From NCBI GenBank assembly GCA_000531095.1, contig HG799465.1:669311-733310 (forward strand): DNA of 64,000 nucleotides. The letters run 5' to 3'. Shown here in pieces: positions 47,240 through 54,999 of this stretch (positions are counted from its first letter, which is position 1; every line of letters begins with the position of its first letter). This DNA comes from Gemmata massiliana (GTDB lineage Bacteria > Planctomycetota > Planctomycetia > Gemmatales > Gemmataceae). The position numbers and the translations under genes were made by a program. A model generated the notes under the pieces. It made no database searches, was not told the origin of the DNA, and saw nothing but the letters and a program-made list of their open reading frames with translations.

Positions 47240-48313
47240 ATGTCGACCGCGCCCGACGCCGACAAGATAAAGATTTTTGCCGAGAAGATGATCGGTGTGC
47301 TGAACCACTCCGTGCTCGCACTGATGACCTCGCTCGGGCACCGCACCGGGCTGTTCGACGCGATGGGGCGCCTGACCGCGCACGCGACGTCGGCCCAGAT
47401 CGCGCTCGAAGCCAAACTCAACGAGCGCTACGTGCGCGAGTGGCTCGGTTCAATGGTGACGGGTGGCGTGGTCGAGTACGACGTCGATGCGCACACGTAC
47501 CGGCTCCCGCCCGAGCACGCAGCGCTCCTCACGCGGGCCGGAACGCCGAGCAACATGGCCACGTCCGCTCAGTGGATGGCGGTGCTCGGTTCGGCCGAGG
47601 ACGCGCTGGTGGAAGCGTTTGCGCACGGGCGCGGTGTGGAGTACGGCGCGTACCACCGGTTCCACGAAGTAATGGCCGAAGAGAGCGCGCAGACGGTCGT
47701 TGCCGCCCTCCACGAACACATTTTGCCGCTCGTCCCCGGACTCACCACGCGCCTCGCGGCTGGTATCCACGTGCTCGACATCGGGTGCGGGTCCGGACGG
47801 GCCGTTATCGCGTTGGCGCGGGCGTTTCCGAACAGTTGGTTTACCGGGTACGATCTCTCGCCCGAGGCAATCCGCGTGGCCCGCGAAGAGGCCGCCCGCC
47901 AGGAGCTGAAGAACGTGCGGTTCGAGGACCGCGACCTGTCCGCGCTCGGCGAAATCGCGGCTTACGATTTGGTGACCTCGTTCGACGCGATCCACGATCA
48001 GTCGCAACCTGCCCGCGTGCTGGAGAACGTCCGCACCGCGCTCCGCCGGGGCGGGGTGTTCCTGATGCAGGAGATCGCCGGATCGAGCCACCTCGCTGGC
48101 GACATGAAGCACCCGCTCGCGCCGTTCCTCTACGGCATCTCGTGCATGCACTGTATGTCGGTGTCGCTGGCCTACGGCGGCCCCGGACTGGGCGCGATGT
48201 GGGGGAAGGAGCGCGCCCAAGCGATGCTCCGCGAGGCCGGGTTCGACCAAATTACGGTGAAAGAACTGCCGCACGACTTAATCAACTACTACTACGTCGC
48301 CCCGGTCGCTTGA
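47240..48313 (+). CDS. Class I SAM-dependent methyltransferase with winged-helix N-terminus
   Basis: The start MSTAPDADKIKIFAEK at 47240 has GGAGA upstream; the product is 357 residues. Residues 20-110 (NHSVLALMTSLGHRTGLFD, then REWLGSMVTGGVVEYD) resemble the Rv2258c-like winged helix that precedes many methyltransferase domains. The SAM fold follows with VLDIGCGSGRAVIAL (about residue 175), GYDLSPEAIRVARE and LVTSFDAIHD. The target is unknown; this class methylates small molecules or proteins. Its 3' end overlaps the convergent GNAT gene by 22 bases. Confidence 0.85.
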   Translation: MSTAPDADKIKIFAEKMIGVLNHSVLALMTSLGHRTGLFDAMGRLTAHATSAQIALEAKLNERYVREWLGSMVTGGVVEYDVDAHTYRLPPEHAALLTRAGTPSNMATSAQWMAVLGSAEDALVEAFAHGRGVEYGAYHRFHEVMAEESAQTVVAALHEHILPLVPGLTTRLAAGIHVLDIGCGSGRAVIALARAFPNSWFTGYDLSPEAIRVAREEAARQELKNVRFEDRDLSALGEIAAYDLVTSFDAIHDQSQPARVLENVRTALRRGGVFLMQEIAGSSHLAGDMKHPLAPFLYGISCMHCMSVSLAYGGPGLGAMWGKERAQAMLREAGFDQITVKELPHDLINYYYVAPVA

Positions 48314-48942
48314 GTGGCGAGGGACGTGCTCGGTTCGCGGAGCAACTCCCAGTTCGGCAGGCCGCCCGGGAGTTCGGTGCGGCCGACCAGCGCGAACCCG
48401 AGTTTCTTGTAGATCGCGACGTTCGCTTCCGGCATGGTTTCCAGATAGACCGGCGTCCCGGTGCGGTCGGCGGACTCGAAGATGGGCCGCATGACGGCGC
48501 GGCTCAACCCCCGTCCTTGTGCTTCTGGCCGCACGCCGAGCAGGTGGACGTACCAGTGCGGTCGGGCGCCCACGTGCTTTTCGCGCGTGGAGTCGAACCA
48601 CGGGCCGAGGCGCAGGAACCACAGCCCCGAGCGCCACCGGAGCCGCACCGCGAGCGACAGCACGCCGCACCGCACGTACTCCCATTCACTCGGCCACTCG
48701 CTCCCGGGCGGCAGCGCGCAGACGACCGCGGCGCGGTCGCGCGTGGCGAACACGACGCCCGTTCGCACCGCGATGCGGAACAGGAACCGCGCGAACGCTT
48801 CGGCCGCCCACCGCCGGCGCGCGGCGTCCGGGCACAGCGCGGTGAGCAGGTCGTAGTTCGCGAACGCGGCGCTCAGCGACGCCACCGCGACCCGTTCGTC
48901 GCGCCGGGTGAGTTGGTCGACAATAACTTCGTTCGGCGTCAC
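48292..48942 (-). CDS. GNAT family acetyltransferase
   Basis: I use the GTG at 48940-48942 as start, overlapping the stop of the molybdopterin oxidoreductase gene by four bases (GTGA); the protein has 216 residues. The GNAT motif A is VHLLGVRPEAQGRGLSRAVM with the Q-x-x-G-x-S turn that binds acetyl-CoA, followed by LETMPEANVAIYKKLGFALVG. It acts in the cytoplasm. The coupling to an oxidoreductase hints at a shared pathway, but the acceptor is not evident. It converges with the methyltransferase gene. Confidence 0.85.
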   Translation of the reverse strand: MTPNEVIVDQLTRRDERVAVASLSAAFANYDLLTALCPDAARRRWAAEAFARFLFRIAVRTGVVFATRDRAAVVCALPPGSEWPSEWEYVRCGVLSLAVRLRWRSGLWFLRLGPWFDSTREKHVGARPHWYVHLLGVRPEAQGRGLSRAVMRPIFESADRTGTPVYLETMPEANVAIYKKLGFALVGRTELPGGLPNWELLREPSTSLATQATGAT

Positions 48943-51059
48943 AGCGCGGTCACTTCCACGAGGTTGTCGAAGAACGTCGCGCCGCCGCCGAAGTCGGTCG
49001 TCGCGGTGCTCGTGGTGGAGTTGCAGTTCGCGCCGTCGTCGGTGAACTTGCGCCACCACAAACCCAGCGACACCACTACGCCGGGCTTCACGCTTTCTGC
49101 AATGATTGCACGGGCACGGAAGCGACCGCGGCCGTTGAACACGCGCACCATTTGACCGTCGGCGATGTTACGCCGGGTCGCGTCGGTCGGGTGGATCTCC
49201 AGCGTGCGCTCGCCCGCGGACTTGCGGAGCGTGTTCACGTTCACGAACGTCGAGTTGAGGAACGACGACGCGGGCGGCGTGAGCAGTTGCAGCGGGTACT
49301 TCGCGGCCAGTTCGGGCTTTGTCTGCGGGTCTTCGTGCGGCGGGGCGTAGTACGGGAGCGGGTCGCGCCCGGCGCGGGCCTCGCGCTCCGAATAGAGTTC
49401 ACACTTCCCTGAAAGTGTCGGGAACTCGCCCGTAGCAAACGGCGCCCAGTTGGACGGGAGTTTCAACCGCACGGGGCCAGCCTTCGTGTCGTCGAGGGTA
49501 ATGCCGGTCATTGCTGTGGGTTCGGGCGGATTCTCGCCGTCTCGGATCGATCGACGGGCGATCTCCTCGTCGCTCTCCTCGAACAGTTCCGGCTCGAACC
49601 CCATCGCCCGCGCGAGCAGGCGGAACACTTCCGTGTTCGGCTTCGCTTCGCCGAGCGGCGCGATTGCGGGATTGTTCGCCTGGACGTACAGGTGCCCGTA
49701 ACTGCTGTGGATGTCGAAGTGTTCGAGCTGCGTGGTCGCGGGGAGCACGATGTCGGCGAAGTCCGCGGTATCGGTCTGGAACTGGTCGTGGACCACCGTG
49801 AAGAGGTCTTCGCGGGCCAGCCCCGAGAGCACACGCGACTGGTCCGGGTTCACCGCGGCAGGGTTCGAGTTGTACACGAACAGTGCTTGAACTGACGGGC
49901 CGGGAAGCTCTCCGTGAAGGGCTTCGGCGAGGTTCACCATGTTGATGGTGCGCGTGTTCTTTGGCACCAAGTCGGGGCGCATCAAATAGTTGTCGTCGAA
50001 CGGGTACGCCTTGCTCGTACTGAGGAGCGCCCCCGCGCCCGGGTAGCGCCAGTCACCGGTCAGCGCCGGGAGGCAAACGATGGTGCGCACGGCCATTCCG
50101 CCACCGCCGTGACGCTGGAGCCCGTAGTTCAGGCGGATCAGGGCCGGGCCACCGAACAACTCTTGCGATCGGGCGTATTCGCGTGCGAACCGCTCGATCT
50201 CTTCGACCGAAAGTCCGGTGATGTACGCGACCTTCTCGGGCGGGTACTCGTTTAGCGCCCGGGTGCGCAGTTGCTCCGCTCCGACGCAGTGATCGTTCAG
50301 GTACGCATCGTCCTGCCACCCCTCGCGGAAGATGATGTGCATCACCCCCAGCGCGAGTGCCGCATCGGTGCCCGGACGAACCGGAATCCACCAGTCGGAT
50401 TTTGCGGCGGTGGGCGACTTGTACGGGTCGATGGTGACGATCTTCGCGCCGCGCTTCCGTGCCTCGTGCTCGATCTTCCAGAAGTGAATGTTCGTGACGG
50501 CGGTGTTCGACCCCCAGTTCACGATGTACCGGCTGTTCACCGCGGCTTCCGGGTCGGTCACCGCGCGCGTGCCGAGCGTCACGTCGCACCCTACCGCGCC
50601 CGCGGTCGCGCAGATGGTGCGGTCCAGCAAGCTCGCGCCGAGCCGGTGGAAGAACCGCCGGTCCAGGCTCGAATACATCAGCTTGCCCATCGTGCCGGCG
50701 TAGCTATAGGGCAGAATCGCTTGCGGGCCGTCTTCGGACGCCGCGATCGCGCGGAACTTCTCCGCGATGGTGCGAATCGCTTCGTCCCATGAGATCCGCG
50801 CGAACTTCCCCTCACCCTTCGGGCCGATGCGCTTCATCGGGTAGAGGAGACGGTCCGGGTGATACACCCGTTCGAGATAGTTGGACACTTTCTGGCACAG
50901 GAATCCCTTCGTAAACGGGTGCTCCTTGTCGCCGCGGAGGTCGACCGCGCGCCCGGTTTCCTGGTCCACGGTTACCACGATGCCGCACGTATCGGGGCAG
51001 TCGTGCGGGCAGACCGCTTTCACGGTGCGGACCAGACCGAGTTCGCGCTTTGTGCTCAT
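48939..51059 (-). CDS. Molybdopterin oxidoreductase with an N-terminal Fe-S site
   Basis: A 706-residue enzyme of the DMSO reductase superfamily, started at ATG 51059. Cysteines 17, 21, 25 and 55 (CPHDCPDTC then GFLCQK) bind a 4Fe-4S cluster. The molybdopterin domains follow with ILPYSYAGTMG, NWGSNTAVTNIHF, IDPYKSPTAAKSDWW and the C-terminal LQLLTPPASSFLNSTF. In the usual ligand position there is ICATAG, with no Cys/Sec/Ser clearly assigned, as in YyaE/biotin-sulphoxide-type members. There is no signal peptide, so it is cytoplasmic. The electron donor and substrate are unknown. Confidence 0.9.
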   Translation of the reverse strand: MSTKRELGLVRTVKAVCPHDCPDTCGIVVTVDQETGRAVDLRGDKEHPFTKGFLCQKVSNYLERVYHPDRLLYPMKRIGPKGEGKFARISWDEAIRTIAEKFRAIAASEDGPQAILPYSYAGTMGKLMYSSLDRRFFHRLGASLLDRTICATAGAVGCDVTLGTRAVTDPEAAVNSRYIVNWGSNTAVTNIHFWKIEHEARKRGAKIVTIDPYKSPTAAKSDWWIPVRPGTDAALALGVMHIIFREGWQDDAYLNDHCVGAEQLRTRALNEYPPEKVAYITGLSVEEIERFAREYARSQELFGGPALIRLNYGLQRHGGGGMAVRTIVCLPALTGDWRYPGAGALLSTSKAYPFDDNYLMRPDLVPKNTRTINMVNLAEALHGELPGPSVQALFVYNSNPAAVNPDQSRVLSGLAREDLFTVVHDQFQTDTADFADIVLPATTQLEHFDIHSSYGHLYVQANNPAIAPLGEAKPNTEVFRLLARAMGFEPELFEESDEEIARRSIRDGENPPEPTAMTGITLDDTKAGPVRLKLPSNWAPFATGEFPTLSGKCELYSEREARAGRDPLPYYAPPHEDPQTKPELAAKYPLQLLTPPASSFLNSTFVNVNTLRKSAGERTLEIHPTDATRRNIADGQMVRVFNGRGRFRARAIIAESVKPGVVVSLGLWWRKFTDDGANCNSTTSTATTDFGGGATFFDNLVEVTAL

Positions 51060-51191
51060 GGGGTTCCGTGGGGCGGGTGGTACCGTGTTTTGTATTCGGG
51101 ACACCGGCCCGAATGGTCGAGTTCACGAATTCCGCGCGCCGCGCTGGCCTTTATGCCCCTCTGTGGCTTTCGGTCGTCGATCCGCCCGCGC

Positions 51192-51226
51192 CTACGAAAC
51201 CTTCGTTTCCTCGGTGATTATTGGGG
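51192..51226. repeat. Palindromic repeat, copy 1
   Basis: The 35-base unit begins CTACGAAACC and ends TGATTATTGGGG. It matches the unit at 52224-52258 in about 28 positions. A CGTAG follows at 51230, pairing with the leading CTACG. Confidence 0.55.
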
Positions 51227-51240
51227 TAGCGTAGACGTAG

Positions 51241-51270
51241 ACGGGGTAGACACGTAGATGCCGGCGCCGG
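51241..51270 (+). other. Degenerate copy of a tmRNA 3' segment
   Basis: ACACGTAGATGCCGGCGC and flanking bases match the part of ssrA at 21272-21300 nearly exactly. A degenerate counterpart of the T-arm (CGGGGTCAATC) follows, but the acceptor stem is gone. It is not a functional RNA gene. It could be an old attachment-site copy. Confidence 0.5.
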
Positions 51271-51379
51271 TAAAGAGCGGGGTCAATCAGCGCAAGCTTT
51301 GGCACGTGCAGCGAGGTATCCAGTTCTTGCAAACGCGGATGGATTGAATTTACTCCCGAGCAATACCAGGGGCGATTGT

Positions 51380-51655
51380 ATGGCTTCGGCATCAAGATTA
51401 TATGGTTCAATATTGACTGTGGTGATTGTGTCGATCATCGCCTGGTTGTCTGTGATTGTTGCGGCTTGCTTTTTGCTTCGCGAGCCAACAACGAGAACTG
51501 AGGAGGACAGGCAAGTCGTACATTTGAAACCTGCGCGGCCCGCCCCTTGGCGAGATACGCGACTTTTGATCGGTTCCACGTCTGTCGCATTTTTTGCGGC
51601 AGTTGCCGCAGGCGTGTGGCGGTACACTTCTCCACGAGACCGATCTGAAAATTGA
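51380..51655 (+). CDS. Small two-helix membrane protein, unknown
   Basis: The frame gives 91 residues from ATG 51380 (MASASRLYGSILTVVI). Two hydrophobic helices are clear: ILTVVIVSIIAWLSVIVAACFLL (about residues 10-33) and LLIGSTSVAFFAAVAAGVW (about 66-84), with a charged linker between them. There is no family I recognise and no strong ribosome site. Lower GC than the neighbouring genes and its place among repeats suggest recent arrival. It is supported mainly by the two helices. Confidence 0.45.
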   Translation: MASASRLYGSILTVVIVSIIAWLSVIVAACFLLREPTTRTEEDRQVVHLKPARPAPWRDTRLLIGSTSVAFFAAVAAGVWRYTSPRDRSEN

Positions 51656-51864
51656 TTGAGTGCCAACGAGCAGATGGCGCTCGTACCTGCCACTTTCGCA
51701 CACGGAGTCGCCTCGCTACTCCGCCAGCGCTTGTACTTCGTTCTTGTTCCGGAACGTTCGGCACCGCCTGTTCCGTTTGTTGGTGGGCCGTATGAGGGGC
51801 ACGGACTCGATTTGTATTCTAGAGTTGCTACCGTTGCGTTTTGCGCTTCTGGAGGAATTCTCCC

Positions 51865-52050
51865 GTGACCATCGGCGCTCAGTATTCGCCCGTGTTGGCA
51901 CTGCTCCAGTCGGTAGCGGGCTCCGCGTCGCCGGTGCTTGCTCAGGCGGCTGCCGCGCCGCCCGTGAGCCCGGAGATGGCCATCCTCTTGGGTGCTGCCG
52001 CGGCCGGCATCGACACGCACCTCGGGCAGACTATCGACGTACTGGCGTAA
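51865..52050 (+). CDS. Small Ala-rich protein, 61 aa
   Basis: Translation from GTG 51865, preceded by GGAGGA, gives 61 residues starting VTIGAQYSPVLALLQ. The sequence is rich in Ala and Pro with SPVLAQAAAAPP and a later MAILLGAAAAGIDTHLG, so it may be a membrane-associated peptide. I do not recognise it. The good ribosome site is the main support. Confidence 0.4.
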   Translation: MTIGAQYSPVLALLQSVAGSASPVLAQAAAAPPVSPEMAILLGAAAAGIDTHLGQTIDVLA

Positions 52051-52223
52051 CCACCCGACAGATGCGCGGGCAGAGCAACCGAATAGCCGTGATCCGCTCG
52101 GCTAACTCACCGAATTGGCCTCTCTTCTTTGAGGCCGTCACCTCTTCTCGATTTCCAGTTCAGCACGAGGGAAGCGATCGACTTCGGGCGCGGGCTTATA
52201 GCATGCTGGGCGCTCGTCTACGT

Positions 52224-52258
52224 CTACGAAACCCTCATTCTCCGGATGATTATTGGGG
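52224..52258. repeat. Palindromic repeat, copy 2
   Basis: The unit matches the one at 51192. Here it lies in a larger perfect inverted repeat: GTCTACGAA (52222-52230) pairs with TTCGTAGAC (52260-52268). It is 39 bases before the stop of the DUF1275 gene on the minus strand and could also act as its terminator. Confidence 0.6.
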
Positions 52259-52296
52259 CTTCGTAGACGAGGCGAGAGCGTGGAACTACTCGTGCG

Positions 52297-53106
52297 TCAC
52301 CGGCCCGACTGAGCGCCCGCCATCACCGGTTCGGCCGCAGGTGGCGGATCGGCCGGGACGCTCTCCTCGTGGTCCGGAAAGTCGCTCGGCCCCCACGCGG
52401 GGATGAAGCTCAGTCCGGCTGCCATCAGGACACCAACGGCCGGGACGAAGAACGCGAGGTACCCCGTGGCCCCGGCGAGCGGTAGAGCGAGGCCGGCTCC
52501 GGCGACGAACGCGAACACTTTCCCACTGCGGAGGAGCACCCCCCGTAGGGCCGCCCGGCGGTCGTCCCCTTTTGTGAAATAGGCAACGCCGAGGTGAATC
52601 CCGAGGTCCGTTGCCGGCCCCGTCAGGTGCGTGGTTCGCACGGCCAGTCCGGTACTCGTCGCCACGGCCGCGTTCTGAAGCCCGGACGCGAACGCCAGGA
52701 GCGAGAGCAGAACAAACGGTGGCTCGGTTGTGACCGCCCCGCCGAACGGACCGAACACCCCAGTGAGACCGGCCAGAGCGACCCCGGTCAGCGTCAGGGC
52801 GACGATCACGAGTGGCGTCGCCCAACGAGGGGGTTTGCCTCGAGTGACCCGGGCCTGGAGCGCGAGGACCGAAGCCATCGCCCCGAAGATGAAGCTCAGT
52901 ACGACCACGGCATATTCCAGCGCGATCCCGGCGTGGGGCCACTCCAGTCCGAGCCGGGTGGCGGTACCGGTCACGTGGGTCACGTACTGTTCGCACGCCA
53001 GGAACGCGAGTCCGTTTACCATGCCGGAGGCGCCTGCGAGGAGCAGCCAGCTCGGGGTGTGGCGCGCGGAGAAAATCGTGTCGGGCGTATGGAGGACGTA
53101 GGGCAT
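52297..53106 (-). CDS. DUF1275 (YoaK) family membrane protein
   Basis: A 269-residue protein with about six helices. The DUF1275 signature is the pair ASGMVNGLAFLACEQYVTHVTG near the N-terminus and GLQNAAVATSTGLAVRTTHLTGPATDLG in the middle, which are inverted-repeat halves of the fold. The C-terminus ends in a Pro/Ala/Glu tail outside the membrane. The family is widespread but has no assigned function, though a transport role is suspected. It is a single gene on the minus strand, away from any operon. Confidence 0.85.
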   Translation of the reverse strand: MPYVLHTPDTIFSARHTPSWLLLAGASGMVNGLAFLACEQYVTHVTGTATRLGLEWPHAGIALEYAVVVLSFIFGAMASVLALQARVTRGKPPRWATPLVIVALTLTGVALAGLTGVFGPFGGAVTTEPPFVLLSLLAFASGLQNAAVATSTGLAVRTTHLTGPATDLGIHLGVAYFTKGDDRRAALRGVLLRSGKVFAFVAGAGLALPLAGATGYLAFFVPAVGVLMAAGLSFIPAWGPSDFPDHEESVPADPPPAAEPVMAGAQSGR

Positions 53107-53211
53107 CAGTGCATCTCGCGAGTAAGCGCTATGGGTTTACCGCCGGGGGCAGGTGCGGCACCTGGTGGGAACGGCGCAGTGGTTCCCCGTAGACCGGCAG
53201 GGAGAGTTTTC

Positions 53212-53241
53212 TTGTATTTTTGTTCACTTCTTGCGTATAAT
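53212..53241 (+). promoter_or_regulatory. Promoter-like site, similar to the one at 7653
   Basis: TTGTAT (53212-53217) and TATAAT (53236-53241) are 18 bases apart. TTTTGTTCACTTCTTGCG between them matches the 7653 site closely. No gene on the plus strand follows within 1.7 kb, so its use is unclear. Confidence 0.45.
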
Positions 53242-53305
53242 GGCTCGTTGCTATTCGGGGGCACGGTTTCGCACCCCGCGTCGATCGATGGGGGAACCGA
53301 ACGGG

Positions 53306-53441
53306 AGAGAATGTTAGCCAAATGCACCCGCCGCGAACCGGCAACCAGAACGCGAATTTTCTTGAAATACCAGCAGTTGGCGAACATTGCGCAGCCCCGA
53401 ATTTGTTCCCGCGTCCGAAAACGTTAGCAAATGTTAGCGGT
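53306..53441 (+). repeat. TGTTAGC element, copy 2
   Basis: It begins GAGAGAATGTTAGCC and ends CGTTAGCAAATGTTAGC, with TTGAAATACCAGC and GCGTCCGAA inside. Copy 1 at 8083-8222 has the same parts in the same order and about the same spacing. Confidence 0.45.
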
Positions 53442-53445
53442 GCCC

Positions 53446-53946
53446 CTACACCAGCGCCGGCGGGGTTACGCGGACGACTTTGACCGGCGTCGCGCGGGCG
53501 AGTCGATCGGCCAAACTGCGCCCGAATCCGCGAAACAGCCCCGGGCGCGGGCCGCCCATCACGATCAGGTCCACCGCCGATTCGTCCGCGTACCGAGCGA
53601 TCTCCGCGACCACGTCCCCGGTGCGGACTTCGAGCCGGAGTTCGATCGGCCCGATCCACTCCGGGTGGATCTCGGCCCGCAGGCGCTCCAGTTGCAGGGC
53701 ACGTGCGGCGGCCGGGTTCGCGGGGGGCAACGGCTTCCCGCTGCTCACGTGCTCGGCGGCGCGGTGCAGCAAGCGGATCGCGTCCAGTCCCTGGTACTCG
53801 TCCTCGCTCTCCGCGGGCAGCACGTGGAGCAGGGAAACGGTCGCCCCGGACCCGAGTGCGGCGGCGAAAGCAACGCGGTACGCGGCCCGGCACTCGGCGC
53901 GGAAATCCGTTGGCACCAACACGTGCGAATACAGGTGCTCGGTCAT
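53446..53946 (-). CDS. Universal stress protein, UspA family
   Basis: A 166-residue single-domain UspA protein from ATG 53946 (MTEHLYSHVLVPTDFRAECRAAYR); the longer frame to 54108 is not supported. The first strand is HVLVPTDF, and the ATP-binding loop VMGGPRPGLFRGFGRSLAD fits the G-x2-G-x9-G-(S/T) pattern, followed by TPVKVVRV. UspA proteins bind ATP and act in stress survival. It is a single gene next to the 53.2-kb repeat elements. The paralogues of the usual two-domain type are not nearby. Confidence 0.88.
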   Translation of the reverse strand: MTEHLYSHVLVPTDFRAECRAAYRVAFAAALGSGATVSLLHVLPAESEDEYQGLDAIRLLHRAAEHVSSGKPLPPANPAAARALQLERLRAEIHPEWIGPIELRLEVRTGDVVAEIARYADESAVDLIVMGGPRPGLFRGFGRSLADRLARATPVKVVRVTPPALV

Positions 53947-54999
53947 ATGCGGCCCCAATGAATGATTGAGTGAAACGAAAACGCTCCCGCGCCGACCGAG
54001 AGCGGTCGGTGCTGCGACGATCGGCGCTGGAGTGCGATGTTGTGGGGGAGCTGTGAGGCCGGCGCGAGCGCAGAATGACGTACCGGATCGGTTGCGCTTA
54101 ATGCGCAAAACCGGTCCGTGAAACTGCTAGGCGCGCGGGTGCGAAGGCTTTAACAGCGCAGTGGTGCGCAGTGGCCGTTGGGGAGCGAGTGATTGGAGTG
54201 GTGGGAGAGAGAGTCGGAAGTGTTCGGTCGGGGGAGGGGAGTTACTGCGAGCGGTGATCCGGTCCACGTCGCTCGACCCGTGCTCGGGTGGTTCGGTGCG
54301 ACCGGGGCCGAACAGACTACGGCCTCTTTGAGTACCTCGGCCGCTTCGCTCGAAACGTCTTCGGGCGCCCCACCGTTGGTGCTCGCCCCTGCCAACACCA
54401 GAAGCAGAATGATTTTATAAGCAACGAATCGGGCGGCGGCGATGAGGTGTGTGGGGAGTCGCGGGTCGCGTGGCGGTCGGAAGTAAGTTCGGACGAGGAG
54501 GGGCATGCGCGTCTCAGTTCGGTTCCGAGTTCCAGACGCGACACTGGTCGCAGCTTGTACATTCTTAGCGCCGCACCGCCGTATGTCAACCCGGAGAGCA
54601 GAAGGGCGTGCGCGGGATCGGTCGCAGAAGCTCGATATCGTCCGCGCGAGTACCGCGAGTTCATCCCAAGTGTCCGACTTTCCCCGCGGGAACTGTCCGT
54701 TCGCGCCGGAGCTTACCGCGAGCATTCACTCGCCCACGCGGTGCTCAACCGGTCTTCACGGCCCGTCGAGGAGTTCCCCCACGATCCAACGATTCGGGTA
54801 TGATAACCTATGCGTCGTATTAACAGCGCGGTGGGGGATAGCGAGAAGACAGTTCCGATCGGCCCCGCCGGGCCGAATTCGTGGTAAAAATTACGAACTG
54901 CTCTCTTGCTCTCGCCGATTGCGCCGACCAGATTATCACGCATGACCCCGCCGCGTTGCCATGCCAGCGGGTGCCGTACCGGGCCGAAGGACACCATCA
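53947..54999. other. Long gap with no secure gene
   Basis: Several overlapping short frames exist on both strands but none has family features. The only one I would keep open is 54150-54506. The rest, including the plus-strand frame at 54505-54945, is of Arg/Ser/Thr-rich shadow type. No repeats or hairpins of note were seen. Confidence 0.4.
54150..54506 (-). CDS. Doubtful small protein with a hydrophobic segment
   Basis: From ATG 54506 the frame codes for 118 residues. It begins MPLLVRTYFRPPRDPR, has a hydrophobic stretch (FVAYKIILLLVLAGAS) that could be a membrane anchor or signal, and a tail with an acidic patch (APEDVSSEAAEVLKEA). No ribosome site is visible. The codon use is only fair. 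It may be a lipoprotein-like gene or chance; I give it low weight. Confidence 0.3.
   Translation of the reverse strand: MPLLVRTYFRPPRDPRLPTHLIAAARFVAYKIILLLVLAGASTNGGAPEDVSSEAAEVLKEAVVCSAPVAPNHPSTGRATWTGSPLAVTPLPRPNTSDSLSHHSNHSLPNGHCAPLRC

Larger units (their letters stand above)
53107..53445. other. Gap with a promoter-like site and a TGTTAGC element
   Basis: No gene is credible here. The stretch holds TTGTAT/TATAAT at 53212-53241 on the plus strand and the second TGTTAGC element, both entered separately. A short hairpin-rich run (GCACGGTTTCGCACCCCGCG) lies between them. Confidence 0.5.

Noticed and set aside
47440-49155. A 571-codon plus-strand frame
   Set aside because: It overlaps the methyltransferase in another frame and lies opposite the GNAT and oxidoreductase genes; it has no family features.
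51241-51290. A second tmRNA or tRNA gene
   Set aside because: Only one part of the RNA is present; the acceptor stem and the tag region are missing.
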